Source: Oscillospiraceae bacterium (GTDB lineage Bacteria; Bacillota; Clostridia; Oscillospirales; Ruminococcaceae). From it: 14,308 nt of DNA. Shown piece by piece: positions 6,941-14,235 of this stretch. The stretch is taken from NCBI GenBank assembly GCA_016295545.1, contig JAEDLA010000013.1, positions 1-14,308 on the forward strand. Direction: 5' to 3'. The first letter of the stretch is position 1. Every line of letters begins with the position of its first letter. Below the pieces are notes generated by a model that was not told the DNA's origin, made no database searches, and saw only the letters and a list, made by a program, of their open reading frames with translations. Made by a program: the position numbers and the translations under genes.

Positions 6941-8026
6941 ATGTCAAACAGATTATTTCAGGGTTTAGTTCATCAGATGCGTGATACTATCGACGCAACA
7001 ATCGGCGTTGTAGACGAAACAGCTACCATTATTGCCTGCAGCGACCTTACTAAGGTCGGTACGACTAATGAGTTCGTTTCTCTCGATTTAAGCGACTCCC
7101 ACGATATATTTATCAGAGACGGCTATACATACAAGCCTTTCGGTGCAAGAGTAAAGCCGGATTACGCTGTTTTTGTGGAGGGCGTTGACGATTCTGCCGC
7201 AAAATATGCAAGCATTCTCGCTATCACTCTGTCCAATATCAAGCAGTATTATGATGAAAAATACGACAGAAACAACTTCATCAAGAACGTTATTCTGGAC
7301 AACGTTCTTCCCGGCGACATCGTTATAAAGGCAAGGGAGCTTCACTTCAACGCTGAGATAAGCCGTGCCGTATTCCTCATAAGAATAGTTTCCGCCAATG
7401 ATATTTCAGCATACGACGTTATCCAGAACCTTTTCCCTGACAAGAACAAGGACTTCGTTTTCAATATCACAGAGTCCGATATCGTCCTCGTTAAGGAGCT
7501 TAAAAGCACTGTTGATTCAAAGGATCTGGAGAAGCTTGCACGCTCTATTGCCGATACCCTCAGCGGTGAGTTCTATACCCGTGTAAATGTGGGAATCGGT
7601 ACAGCAGTTACCGGCGTAAAGGAGCTTGCACGCTCTTTCAAGGAAGCTCAGATAGCTCTTGAGGTCGGTAAGGTATTTGATACAGACAAGGTCATCGTAA
7701 GCTATGACAATCTTGGAATTGCCCGTCTTATCTATCACCTCCCCACAACTCTCTGTGAGACATTCCTCCATGAGGTGTTCAAAATGGGCAGCATTGAGTC
7801 TCTCGACCATGAAACTCTCTTTACTATTCAGAAGTTCTTTGAAAATAATCTTAACGTTTCAGAGACTTCCAGAAAGCTTTTCGTACACAGAAATACTCTC
7901 GTGTACAGACTCGAAAAAATCAAGAAGCTGACAGGTCTTGACCTGAGAGAATTTGACCATGCTATCATCTTCAAAATTGCTCTCATGGTTAAGAAATATC
8001 TGTCCGCAAACCCGGTTAAGTTCTGA
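6941..8026 (+). CDS. PucR/CdaR-type helix-turn-helix regulator
   Basis: This 361-aa cytoplasmic protein starts at ATG 6941 after AGAAGGGA. The C-terminus has the PucR-family DNA-binding domain (HTH_30): FFENNLNVSETSRKLFVHRN leading to RNTLVYRLEKIKK (317-329) and LTGLD. The N-terminal part (IDATIGVVDETATIIACSD) resembles the small-ligand sensing domains of sugar-diacid regulators such as CdaR, and a middle region (about 130-280) ends in the usual pre-HTH segment FKEAQIALEVG. The ligand cannot be told from sequence. It lies 112 bases upstream of ftsE on the same strand, so either it regulates the division genes or it shares transcription with them. A weak hairpin with six T follows its stop. 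Confidence 0.85.
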   Translation: MSNRLFQGLVHQMRDTIDATIGVVDETATIIACSDLTKVGTTNEFVSLDLSDSHDIFIRDGYTYKPFGARVKPDYAVFVEGVDDSAAKYASILAITLSNIKQYYDEKYDRNNFIKNVILDNVLPGDIVIKARELHFNAEISRAVFLIRIVSANDISAYDVIQNLFPDKNKDFVFNITESDIVLVKELKSTVDSKDLEKLARSIADTLSGEFYTRVNVGIGTAVTGVKELARSFKEAQIALEVGKVFDTDKVIVSYDNLGIARLIYHLPTTLCETFLHEVFKMGSIESLDHETLFTIQKFFENNLNVSETSRKLFVHRNTLVYRLEKIKKLTGLDLREFDHAIIFKIALMVKKYLSANPVKF

Positions 8027-8042
8027 TTTATCAGGATTTTTT
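8023..8042 (+). terminator. Weak candidate terminator or attenuator after the PucR-type gene
   Basis: CTGAT (8023-8027, containing the stop codon) can pair with ATCAG (8030-8034), and T6 follows at 8037-8042. The stem is only 5 bp with a 2-nt loop, so it is weak. It could partly separate the regulator from ftsE, for which no promoter was recognised in 8043-8138. Confidence 0.25.
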
Positions 8043-8138
8043 CCGCCTGCCTTGCAACAGTCAGGCATTATTCGCTGCGGCTGATCGGGATTACAGTCAC
8101 AGCTCCGGGCTGACACATACAAAGGATGGTGTAACCCA

Positions 8139-8948
8139 GTGGTAGAACTAAAGAACGTTTCTGTTACCTATTCAAGCGGCGTGGACGCTCTTAACAACGT
8201 CAGCCTGAAAATCAATGACGGCGACTTCGCTTTCGTTGTTGGTTCATCAGGTGCCGGCAAGAGTACCATGATCAAGCTTCTTCTCAAGGAGATAGACGCT
8301 ACAAGCGGCGTTGTAACAGTTAACGGGTATAATCTCAGTAAGCTTAAAAGAAGAAAAATACCTGAATTCCGCCGTACACTCGGCTTTGTATTTCAGGATT
8401 TCAGGCTCATTCCGTCCATGACCGTCTACGAAAACATTGCTTTCGTTCTCAGAGTTATTGACGCTCCCATAAAATTTATCAGAAAAAGAGTTCCCTACGT
8501 TATTAGCCTTGTGGGACTTCAGGCAAAGTCAAATTCTTACCCGGACGAGCTTTCAGGCGGTGAAAAGCAGCGAGTTGCCATTGCAAGAGCGCTTGTGAAC
8601 GATCCGCAGCTGATTATAGCCGATGAGCCGACCGGAAACATCGATCCGGAGCTTTCCTACGAAATAGTGGAGCTTTTAAAGGGTATCAACGATCAGGGAA
8701 CTACTATTCTCATGGTTACTCATGAGCATGACCTTGTTCGTCACTTCGGCGGACGTATTATAAATATAACTGACGGCGAGATAGTTTTTGACGAGGTTAT
8801 CTCAGGTCTTAACGACGAGTATATTCCCGAAATAGATGAGGAAGTATCTGCGCCGGAATTTGAAAACTCGGAAGCAGCAGCGGTAAACGCCGATGAGCTG
8901 ATTGCCGCCATTTGCAGCAAGGAATCTTCATCAGGAGGCGTGGAATGA
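8139..8948 (+). CDS. ftsE: Cell-division ABC-type ATPase FtsE, with acidic C-terminal extension
   Basis: FtsE is the cytoplasmic ATPase of the FtsEX complex, which activates peptidoglycan hydrolases at the septum rather than transporting a solute. The start is GTG 8139, with AAAGGA at 8121-8126 as ribosome site 12 bases upstream; no in-frame ATG fits. Motifs in the 269-aa product: Walker A GSSGAGKST (35-43), Q-loop Gln86, signature LSGGEKQ (138-144), Walker B LIIADE (158-163), and H-loop His195 in THEHD. The core ends near 218, while typical FtsE proteins are about 220-230 aa. Here some 45-50 residues follow, rich in Glu and Asp (EIDEEVSAPEFENSEAAA). Its stop overlaps the ftsX start as ATGA, so the two are translationally coupled. 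Confidence 0.95.
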   Translation: MVELKNVSVTYSSGVDALNNVSLKINDGDFAFVVGSSGAGKSTMIKLLLKEIDATSGVVTVNGYNLSKLKRRKIPEFRRTLGFVFQDFRLIPSMTVYENIAFVLRVIDAPIKFIRKRVPYVISLVGLQAKSNSYPDELSGGEKQRVAIARALVNDPQLIIADEPTGNIDPELSYEIVELLKGINDQGTTILMVTHEHDLVRHFGGRIINITDGEIVFDEVISGLNDEYIPEIDEEVSAPEFENSEAAAVNADELIAAICSKESSSGGVE

Positions 8949-9850
8949 AGCTCAGCGGTATTAAATATCTGACAGATCAGGGCGTTGAAAATATCTGGAA
9001 GAACAAAATGATGGCATTTGCAACCTTCTGTGTTCTCCTTATTTCACTTATGCTTGTGGGCGTTTCAGCGCTTTTCTATATAAACATCAACTCTATGATA
9101 AACGGAATTGGCAACAAAAATGAAATAGCCGTTTTCATAAACAAGGGTACTTCTCAGCAGAGAGTGGAGGAATTCGGTCAGGAGCTTTCAGCTCTTGACA
9201 ATGTGCAGTCAGTTGACTACATCTCAAAGGGACAGGCTCTGGACAGCATGATTTCTTCTATGCCGGAGTATGAGGTGCTTTTTGAGTCGCTCAACGGAGA
9301 TAACCCTCTCGTTGACGGTTACAGCGTAAAGGTTGCTGACCTTGAGAAGATATCGGATACAGTTGCTCAGATACAGCAGCTGAACGATGTTTACCTTGTA
9401 AGAGCTTCCTACGATTTCGTGGAGATTCTCAGGGAACTGAGAAAGGTCGTTTCTCTCATTGCCGGAGCAATTATAGTGGCTCTTGCAGTGGTTTCCATGA
9501 TAATGATATCCAACACCACAAAGGCAAGCGTTTTTGCACGGCGTGAGGAAATTCAGATCATGAAATACGTTGGAGCAACTAATGCATTCATACGCACGCC
9601 TTTCTTTGTTGAGGGCATGGTTACGGGAGTTTTCGCCGGCCTCGGAGCATTCCTTATTACATGGCTCGGCTACCGTTCCGTATTCAACATTCTTACTCAG
9701 CAGGTAGGCGTTATGAACGTTATCGGCATGGGAAGTATTATTCCCTTTGAAAAAATCAGACTTATGGTTCTGATTTGCTATATTCTTGCAGGATCCTTTA
9801 TTGGGGCATTGGGAAGCGTTATCAGTACAAGAAAACATATTAATGTCTGA
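8945..9850 (+). CDS. ftsX: Cell-division membrane protein FtsX
   Basis: FtsX is the membrane partner of FtsE and relays ATP hydrolysis to an extracellular hydrolase. ATG 8945 overlaps the ftsE stop and has AGGAGG (8933-8938) 6 bases upstream, so a longer upstream frame is rejected. The 301-aa product has the FtsX layout: a cytoplasmic N-terminus with the typical ENIWKNKMM segment, TM1 about 24-46, an extracellular domain about 47-167, then TM2 about 168-189, TM3 about 220-242 and TM4 about 271-293. The cytoplasmic loop after TM2 carries the conserved RREEIQIMKYVGAT, which contacts FtsE. The length is normal. The next gene codes for the probable hydrolase that it activates. Confidence 0.95.
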   Translation: MKLSGIKYLTDQGVENIWKNKMMAFATFCVLLISLMLVGVSALFYININSMINGIGNKNEIAVFINKGTSQQRVEEFGQELSALDNVQSVDYISKGQALDSMISSMPEYEVLFESLNGDNPLVDGYSVKVADLEKISDTVAQIQQLNDVYLVRASYDFVEILRELRKVVSLIAGAIIVALAVVSMIMISNTTKASVFARREEIQIMKYVGATNAFIRTPFFVEGMVTGVFAGLGAFLITWLGYRSVFNILTQQVGVMNVIGMGSIIPFEKIRLMVLICYILAGSFIGALGSVISTRKHINV

Positions 9851-9867
9851 TTCCGCAAATTTAATTG

Positions 9868-9915
9868 AAAGGAGAGCGGCAGTCCGCCGGACTTGTCCGC
9901 AGTCATCTTACAATG
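9868..9915 (+). promoter_or_regulatory. Ribosome site separated from its ATG by a hairpin
   Basis: AAAGGAGA at 9868-9875 is the only strong ribosome site before the M23 peptidase gene, but the ATG that gives a proper signal peptide is at 9913, 37 bases further on. Between them GCGG (9876-9879) can pair with CCGC (9897-9900), and AGTCC (9881-9885) with GGACT (9889-9893). Folding this 25-nt block away would leave 12 nt between site and start, a working distance. No alternative in-frame ATG or GTG lies between. A TTG at 9865 is in frame but overlaps the site itself and would spoil the signal peptide. Confidence 0.45.
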
Positions 9916-11316
9916 AAGAAATTATGCAGAATAAAGAAAATTCTCGCAATGCTGACTTGTTCAGCACTTACAATCTCACTTATGTCGGTTTATGCCGGCA
10001 GCCATAACAAGAGCGGCAGTATTTCAGCTGAAAAAACTATTGCTGAGCTTCAGGAGGAAAGAAAACAGAATGAAGCTAAAATTGCTGAACTTGAAAGTGA
10101 GATAAATTCTCTTGAAAACAATAAAAATCAGGAAAAGGCGTACCAGAATACTCTCTCGGAGCAGATAACTCTTATTCAGAATAATATCAAGCTCCTTGAT
10201 GACGAGCTGACACAGATAAATGCGGACATTGCTGCCGCTGAGGGAAATATTGAAAACCTGAATAACAGCATTGATGAACAGCAGGCTCAGGTTGACAGTA
10301 ATATCGAGCTTTTCAAGGAAAGGCTCTGTGCTATGTATGTTACAGGAAATAATTCCCTTGCTTCTGCCGTTCTTGGCTCAACCGACTTCTACGATATGCT
10401 TTCGAGAGTTGAAATGGTCAACTGTATCGCAGAGCATGATGAGGAACTGGTTAACAAGATACTTGACGAGATCGATACTCTTGAAAAATCAAAGTCCGAT
10501 CTTGAAACTGAAAAGCTTACACTTGAAATGAAGCAGGATGAGCAGATTGCCAAAAAAGAGGAAAAACAGGCAGAAATTGATAATCTCAACGAGAAGTATC
10601 AGAAATCTGAGGAGGAAATAGCCCGTCTTGCCCTTGAGGAGGAGAGCCGAAAGAAGTCAAAGGACGAAATAGAGGCTCAGAATAAAAAGCTGCAGGAACA
10701 GGAGGACGCTATCGTTGCGCAGATCAAGGCGGCTGAGGAGGCTGCTAAAAAGGCTGAACAGGAGCGTCTTGCCAAAGAAGAAGCTGACAGACTTGCAGCC
10801 CAGCAGGCAGCGCAGCAGCAGAATTCCTCCGGAAACAACAGCAATAATAATGCTTCCGATACAGGTAATACTCCAGAGGTAGTTCAGCCGCCCGCAGTTG
10901 AAGGCGGATTTGCATGGCCTGCACCCGGATTTTACTACATATCCAGCGGCTATGGCGCAAGGTGGGGAACTACTCATCGTGGAATCGACATTGCCGGCGG
11001 AGGAATTGCCGGAGCAGCAGCCACTGCTTCAAAGAGCGGAACTGTAATAGGCGTTGTAAATTCCTGTGAACATAATTATCCAAAGGGCGGTTATTGCTGT
11101 GGTGACGGCTACGGCAACTATGTTATAGTATCTCACGGAGACGGAACATCTACCCTTTACGGACATCTCCAGTCTGTAGCAGTTTCTGTAGGCGATTACG
11201 TTTCACAGGGACAGACTGTGGGATATATCGGTTGTACCGGATTTTCAACAGGCTTCCACCTGCACTTTGAGATACGTATAAATGGTGTAGCAGTAGATCC
11301 TCAGCAGTATGTATAA
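9913..11316 (+). CDS. Secreted coiled-coil M23 peptidoglycan endopeptidase (PcsB/EnvC-like partner of FtsEX)
   Basis: This 467-aa secreted cell-wall protein probably cleaves peptide cross-links under FtsEX control. ATG 9913 gives a textbook signal peptide (MKKLCRIKK, a hydrophobic core, cut after SVYA at 28). Residues about 35-175 and 190-300 are Glu/Lys/Gln-rich coiled coils flanking a middle segment (FKERLCAMYVTGN, LGSTDFYDMLSRV) typical of the PcsB N-terminal domain. A Q/N/S-rich linker (about 295-330) leads to the C-terminal M23 domain. Zinc ligands are visible: His355 and Asp359 (HRGID) and His451 in HLH, with the catalytic His418 (GHL) and His449. All are present, so activity is likely. 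Cys385, Cys395, Cys396 and Cys441 in the domain are unusual for an exported protein. Streptococcal PcsB has a CHAP domain instead of M23. Confidence 0.93.
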   Translation: MKKLCRIKKILAMLTCSALTISLMSVYAGSHNKSGSISAEKTIAELQEERKQNEAKIAELESEINSLENNKNQEKAYQNTLSEQITLIQNNIKLLDDELTQINADIAAAEGNIENLNNSIDEQQAQVDSNIELFKERLCAMYVTGNNSLASAVLGSTDFYDMLSRVEMVNCIAEHDEELVNKILDEIDTLEKSKSDLETEKLTLEMKQDEQIAKKEEKQAEIDNLNEKYQKSEEEIARLALEEESRKKSKDEIEAQNKKLQEQEDAIVAQIKAAEEAAKKAEQERLAKEEADRLAAQQAAQQQNSSGNNSNNNASDTGNTPEVVQPPAVEGGFAWPAPGFYYISSGYGARWGTTHRGIDIAGGGIAGAAATASKSGTVIGVVNSCEHNYPKGGYCCGDGYGNYVIVSHGDGTSTLYGHLQSVAVSVGDYVSQGQTVGYIGCTGFSTGFHLHFEIRINGVAVDPQQYV

Positions 11317-11351
11317 TTTACGTACAGGAAACATATATAATACATAAATCA

Positions 11352-11668
11352 AGGGCAGTATCATAAACCACGCAATTCAATTTTATCTGTATAGCAATAG
11401 TTAAGGGGAGCTATCTTCTTAAACCTCTGCCACTGAACAATGTTCTTTTGAGTTCTTCTCATATTGATATACCCCTTTATGGGGTATATCAATATGAGAC
11501 GGGGGATTCCAAAGGGACAATGTCCCTTTGGCAGGGGGTAAGGGGTGACTCCCTACAGTGTAGGGAGATGTCACAAAGTGACAGAGGGTACGGGCGACCG
11601 TTGGGAGCAGCGTCCCCCTAAATAATGCCATGCAAGTAAAATTTGAATTGCGTACCCATAACTGCCCT
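11352..11668. repeat. Inverted-repeat element with internal hairpins, copy 2, enlarged by a nested block
   Basis: The arms at 11352-11408 and about 11615-11668 form an imperfect inverted repeat of about 55 bases, ending AGGGCAGT/ACTGCCCT. Hairpin A is a perfect 18-bp stem (11458-11475/11481-11498) with the same TTTAT loop as copy 1. Hairpin B (CCAAAGGGACA) follows at about 11509-11531, and a weaker hairpin C with the AGC loop near 11606-11616. About 60 extra bases (11546-11606) lie between B and C. The element fills nearly the whole 379-base gap between the M23 and S41 genes; no promoter or terminator was recognised in the remaining parts, apart from a lone TATAAT at 11336-11341 without a matching -35. 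Confidence 0.8.
11546..11606. repeat. Nested block of small hairpins inside repeat copy 2
   Basis: This block is absent from copy 1. It holds CTCCCTAC/GTAGGGAG (11549-11556/11560-11567), TGTCAC-AAA-GTGACA (11569-11583) and ACGG-GCGA-CCGT (11590-11601, a GNRA-type tetraloop). The first two hairpins resemble a dispersed repeat often seen between genes in gut Firmicutes, which is a recollection and not a search result. Confidence 0.5.
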
Positions 11669-11695
11669 GTTTTTTCCGAAAGTGATGATGAATAA

Positions 11696-12865
11696 ATGAA
11701 TAAAAAAATCAGTCTCGGACTTGCACTGAGCCTTATTGCCATTGCTTCTGCGGTGACATTTATTCTTACCTCCTTTTTTTCGCTTCAGAGCTTTAACGAA
11801 AAGGTAGTGGACGTAAATGAAAAGGCGAAAAAGTACAGCTCGTTACAGGTTCTTGACAGCTACGTAAGGGAAAATTATTTCGGCGATATTGACGAGGAGG
11901 AGCTGAGCAGCGGCATACTCAAAGGCTATGTGGAGGGCATTGACGACAAGTATTCACGCTTTCTCACCGCAGAGGAGTACCAGAACGAGCTTAGCAGCGA
12001 CTCCGGAGAGCTTGTGGGACTTGGTCTTACACTGACAGAAGATGAAAGCGGATATATAAGAATTGCTGAGATATATCAGGATTCTCCGGTTTCAGAGTCA
12101 GACCTTGTTGTGGGAGATATTATAACTTACGTTGACGGAAACGATGTCCTTGTAACCGGCTTTGATGAATCCATTGAAGCAATGAAAGGTCAGGAGGGCA
12201 CTGAGATAACAATAACAGTGCGCCGTGACGGAATTGACAGGGATATGGTATTTGTAAGGCGTTCTATGGAGCTTACCTCTGTTACGGGAGAAATGCTTTC
12301 CGGATACATCGGCTACATAAAGATTACTGCATTTAAGAAAAATACTCCTGACCAGTTTATAGAAACACTTGAAAGACTGAATTCCAACGGAGCAAAGGCG
12401 TTTATCTTTGATTTAAGAGACAACGGCGGCGGACTTGTTTCTGCGCTGGAGGAGTGCGTTGATCCTCTGCTTCCTGAGGGAATTGTTGCGACAGCTGAGT
12501 ATAAGGACGGACATTCAGAAACACTTGTTTACTCAGATGAATCAGAGCTTAATCTGCCGATGATAGTGCTGGTAAATGATAAAACCGCAAGTGCCGGAGA
12601 GCTTTTTGCGGCGTCTCTCAAGGACTTCGGAAAGGCTCAGCTTGTAGGCATTCAGACCTTTGGCAAGGGCGTAATGCAGCAAACCACCGAATTTGAGGAC
12701 GGCAGTGCTGTTGTTCTGACTGTGGCTGAATATAAGACAGCTTATTCCGAATGCTACGACGGAATCGGACTTGTTCCGGATTATGTAGTGGAAAACGAGG
12801 AGGATTCTGAGACGGATTTCCAGTACAATAAGGCTGTTGAAATTATCTCCAAGGAAATTCAATAA
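11696..12865 (+). CDS. Membrane-anchored C-terminal processing protease (S41 family, CtpA/CtpB type)
   Basis: This 389-aa serine protease faces the cell exterior. ATG 11696 starts a signal-anchor (about 5-30: ISLGLALSLIAIASAVTFIL). Upstream there is only a weak ribosome site, but a five-codon frame (ATG 11685 to TGA 11699) overlaps the start, which could allow coupling. A short N-terminal region with DDKYSRFLTAEEY precedes a PDZ domain (about 100-185: LVGLGLTL, IYQDSPVSES, LVVGDIITYVDG). The catalytic domain has LRDNGGG, the nucleophile Ser299 in TASAGE and the general base Lys324 in TFGKGVMQ, with Gln328 at the usual spacing. All are intact. S41 proteases can trim or degrade peptidoglycan hydrolases, and this gene follows the FtsEX/M23 set, so that is a plausible job. 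No promoter is evident outside the repeat. Confidence 0.93.
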   Translation: MNKKISLGLALSLIAIASAVTFILTSFFSLQSFNEKVVDVNEKAKKYSSLQVLDSYVRENYFGDIDEEELSSGILKGYVEGIDDKYSRFLTAEEYQNELSSDSGELVGLGLTLTEDESGYIRIAEIYQDSPVSESDLVVGDIITYVDGNDVLVTGFDESIEAMKGQEGTEITITVRRDGIDRDMVFVRRSMELTSVTGEMLSGYIGYIKITAFKKNTPDQFIETLERLNSNGAKAFIFDLRDNGGGLVSALEECVDPLLPEGIVATAEYKDGHSETLVYSDESELNLPMIVLVNDKTASAGELFAASLKDFGKAQLVGIQTFGKGVMQQTTEFEDGSAVVLTVAEYKTAYSECYDGIGLVPDYVVENEEDSETDFQYNKAVEIISKEIQ

Positions 12866-12875
12866 TGATATTATG

Positions 12876-12903
12876 ATGAGCGTACTCAGGTATGCTCATT
12901 TTT
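12876..12903 (+). terminator. Intrinsic terminator after the S41 protease gene
   Basis: ATGAGCGTAC (12876-12885) pairs with GTATGCTCAT (12890-12899) through ten pairs, one of them G-U, around a TCAG loop. A run of five T (12899-12903) follows. It lies ten bases after the stop codon and separates the protease from the next promoter. Confidence 0.8.
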
Positions 12904-12919
12904 GTTGCATAAACAGCAC

Positions 12920-12948
12920 TTTACAATAAATTCATATTATGGTATAAT
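12920..12948 (+). promoter_or_regulatory. Sigma-A-type promoter for the flavoprotein gene
   Basis: TTTACA (12920-12925) and TATAAT (12943-12948) are spaced by 17 bases, with TGG before the -10 (extended -10). The predicted transcript start near 12955 is 30 bases before the chosen GTG. This supports GTG 12985 over the in-frame TTG at 12964. Confidence 0.75.
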
Positions 12949-12984
12949 AAAAATAACATACCATTGAAAGGACGTTTTACGGGA

Positions 12985-14211
12985 GTGAATAAAAGGACAG
13001 ATATTGCTGTAATCGGCGGCGGAGCTTCGGGACTGGCAGCGGCAATTGGCGCTAAAACTGCAAATCCCTCTGCGGAAGTGCTTATCGTTGAGAAACTGGC
13101 AAAGACCGGGAGAAAAATTCTTGTAACAGGGAGCGGCAGGTGTAATCTCGGCAATGGAGAGCCTGCACCACGATTTTATCACGGCTCGGTGAGAAATGCA
13201 GCCGAAATAATAGCCGCAGGCTCCGGTTCAGCTGAATTTTTTGCTTCTCTGGGAGTGCTTACCTGTGCTGACAGTCAGGGCAGGCTCTATCCCGTCAGTA
13301 ACAGCGGAGCTTCTGTTCTTGGAGCACTTCGCCTGAAAAACGCTGAACTTGGAACAGAGGAGCTTTGCGGCTTCGGAGTTACTGATTTTCGCAGAGAGAA
13401 AAACGGATATACACTCATTTCTGAATCGGGCGAGGTAAGCTGCCGCAGAATGATTATTGCCGCCGGAGGTTATGCTGCTCCCTCATTGGGCACTGACGGC
13501 GGAATGCTCCGACTGCTTAAAAATCACGGCTATAAATCGGCGAAAATCTGTCCCGGAATAGCACCGCTGAGAGTAGCTCCGGAGTCTGTAAAGGGACTGA
13601 AAGGCGTCCGTGTAAAGGGAAAAATCTCAGCGGTGACAGAGGGGAGAATACTTCGTGAGGAGTACGGGGAGATTCAGTTTACTGAAAATTCACTTTCAGG
13701 AATATGTGTTTTCAATCTTGCAGGACTTTTCTCACAGTATGAGGGCAGGCTCAGTCTTGTCGCAGACCTTTTGCCGGATATGACGCACCATGAGGTGGAG
13801 GACTATCTGTTCTCCGTTCGCAGACTGAGGAAAGGCAGTACTGCTGATGAGCTGCTGACCGGAGCATTTGTCCGTAATCTTGCGGTATATCTTGTGAAAA
13901 CTACCCTTGACCGCCAGATGACCGATAAAATCCCGGACATTACCGACAGGGAGATAAAGCGGCTGGCACAGCGAATAAAAGGGCTGGAATTCAGGGTGAC
14001 CGGCTGTTCTTCGTGGCAGAACGCTCAGGTGACCTTTGGCGGCATTCACGGCAGCTGTGTGGACGAAAATCTCCGGTCTGTACGTGACAGCGGGATATAT
14101 TTTGCAGGCGAAATTCTCGATATTGCCGGAGACTGCGGCGGATTTAACCTTGAATGGGCATGGGCGTCAGGTCTGTGGGCAGGAAAAAAATGTGCGGAAT
14201 CATTAATGTGA
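12985..14211 (+). CDS. HI0933/YhiN-type FAD-dependent oxidoreductase
   Basis: This 408-aa flavoprotein belongs to the HI0933-like (YhiN, BaiN) family of cytoplasmic NAD(P)/FAD-dependent oxidoreductases; most members have no proven substrate. GTG 12985 is chosen because AAAGGA (12967-12972) lies 12 bases upstream and the protein then begins right before the dinucleotide-binding strand DIAVIGGGASGLAAA (6-20). Further family motifs are KTGRKILVTGSGRCNLGN, AAGGYAAPSLGTDG (the second FAD-contact region), VTFGGI and the C-terminal YFAGEILDIAGDCGGFNLEWA. The family also includes a clostridial bile-acid reductase (BaiN), but that activity cannot be assumed here. It is flanked by a terminator and its own promoter, so it is probably a single transcription unit. 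Length is normal. Confidence 0.92.
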   Translation: MNKRTDIAVIGGGASGLAAAIGAKTANPSAEVLIVEKLAKTGRKILVTGSGRCNLGNGEPAPRFYHGSVRNAAEIIAAGSGSAEFFASLGVLTCADSQGRLYPVSNSGASVLGALRLKNAELGTEELCGFGVTDFRREKNGYTLISESGEVSCRRMIIAAGGYAAPSLGTDGGMLRLLKNHGYKSAKICPGIAPLRVAPESVKGLKGVRVKGKISAVTEGRILREEYGEIQFTENSLSGICVFNLAGLFSQYEGRLSLVADLLPDMTHHEVEDYLFSVRRLRKGSTADELLTGAFVRNLAVYLVKTTLDRQMTDKIPDITDREIKRLAQRIKGLEFRVTGCSSWQNAQVTFGGIHGSCVDENLRSVRDSGIYFAGEILDIAGDCGGFNLEWAWASGLWAGKKCAESLM

Positions 14212-14235
14212 TTTTCTGAAATATAATATCTGTAA

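Noticed and set aside
9224..9838. Open frame on the - strand, 204 codons, Cys/His/Asn-rich
   Set aside because: It is antisense to ftsX; the odd composition arises from the codons of ftsX and no domain is recognisable.
11685..11699. Five-codon frame overlapping the S41 protease start
   Set aside because: It lacks its own ribosome site and could be chance, so it is mentioned only as a possible coupling device.
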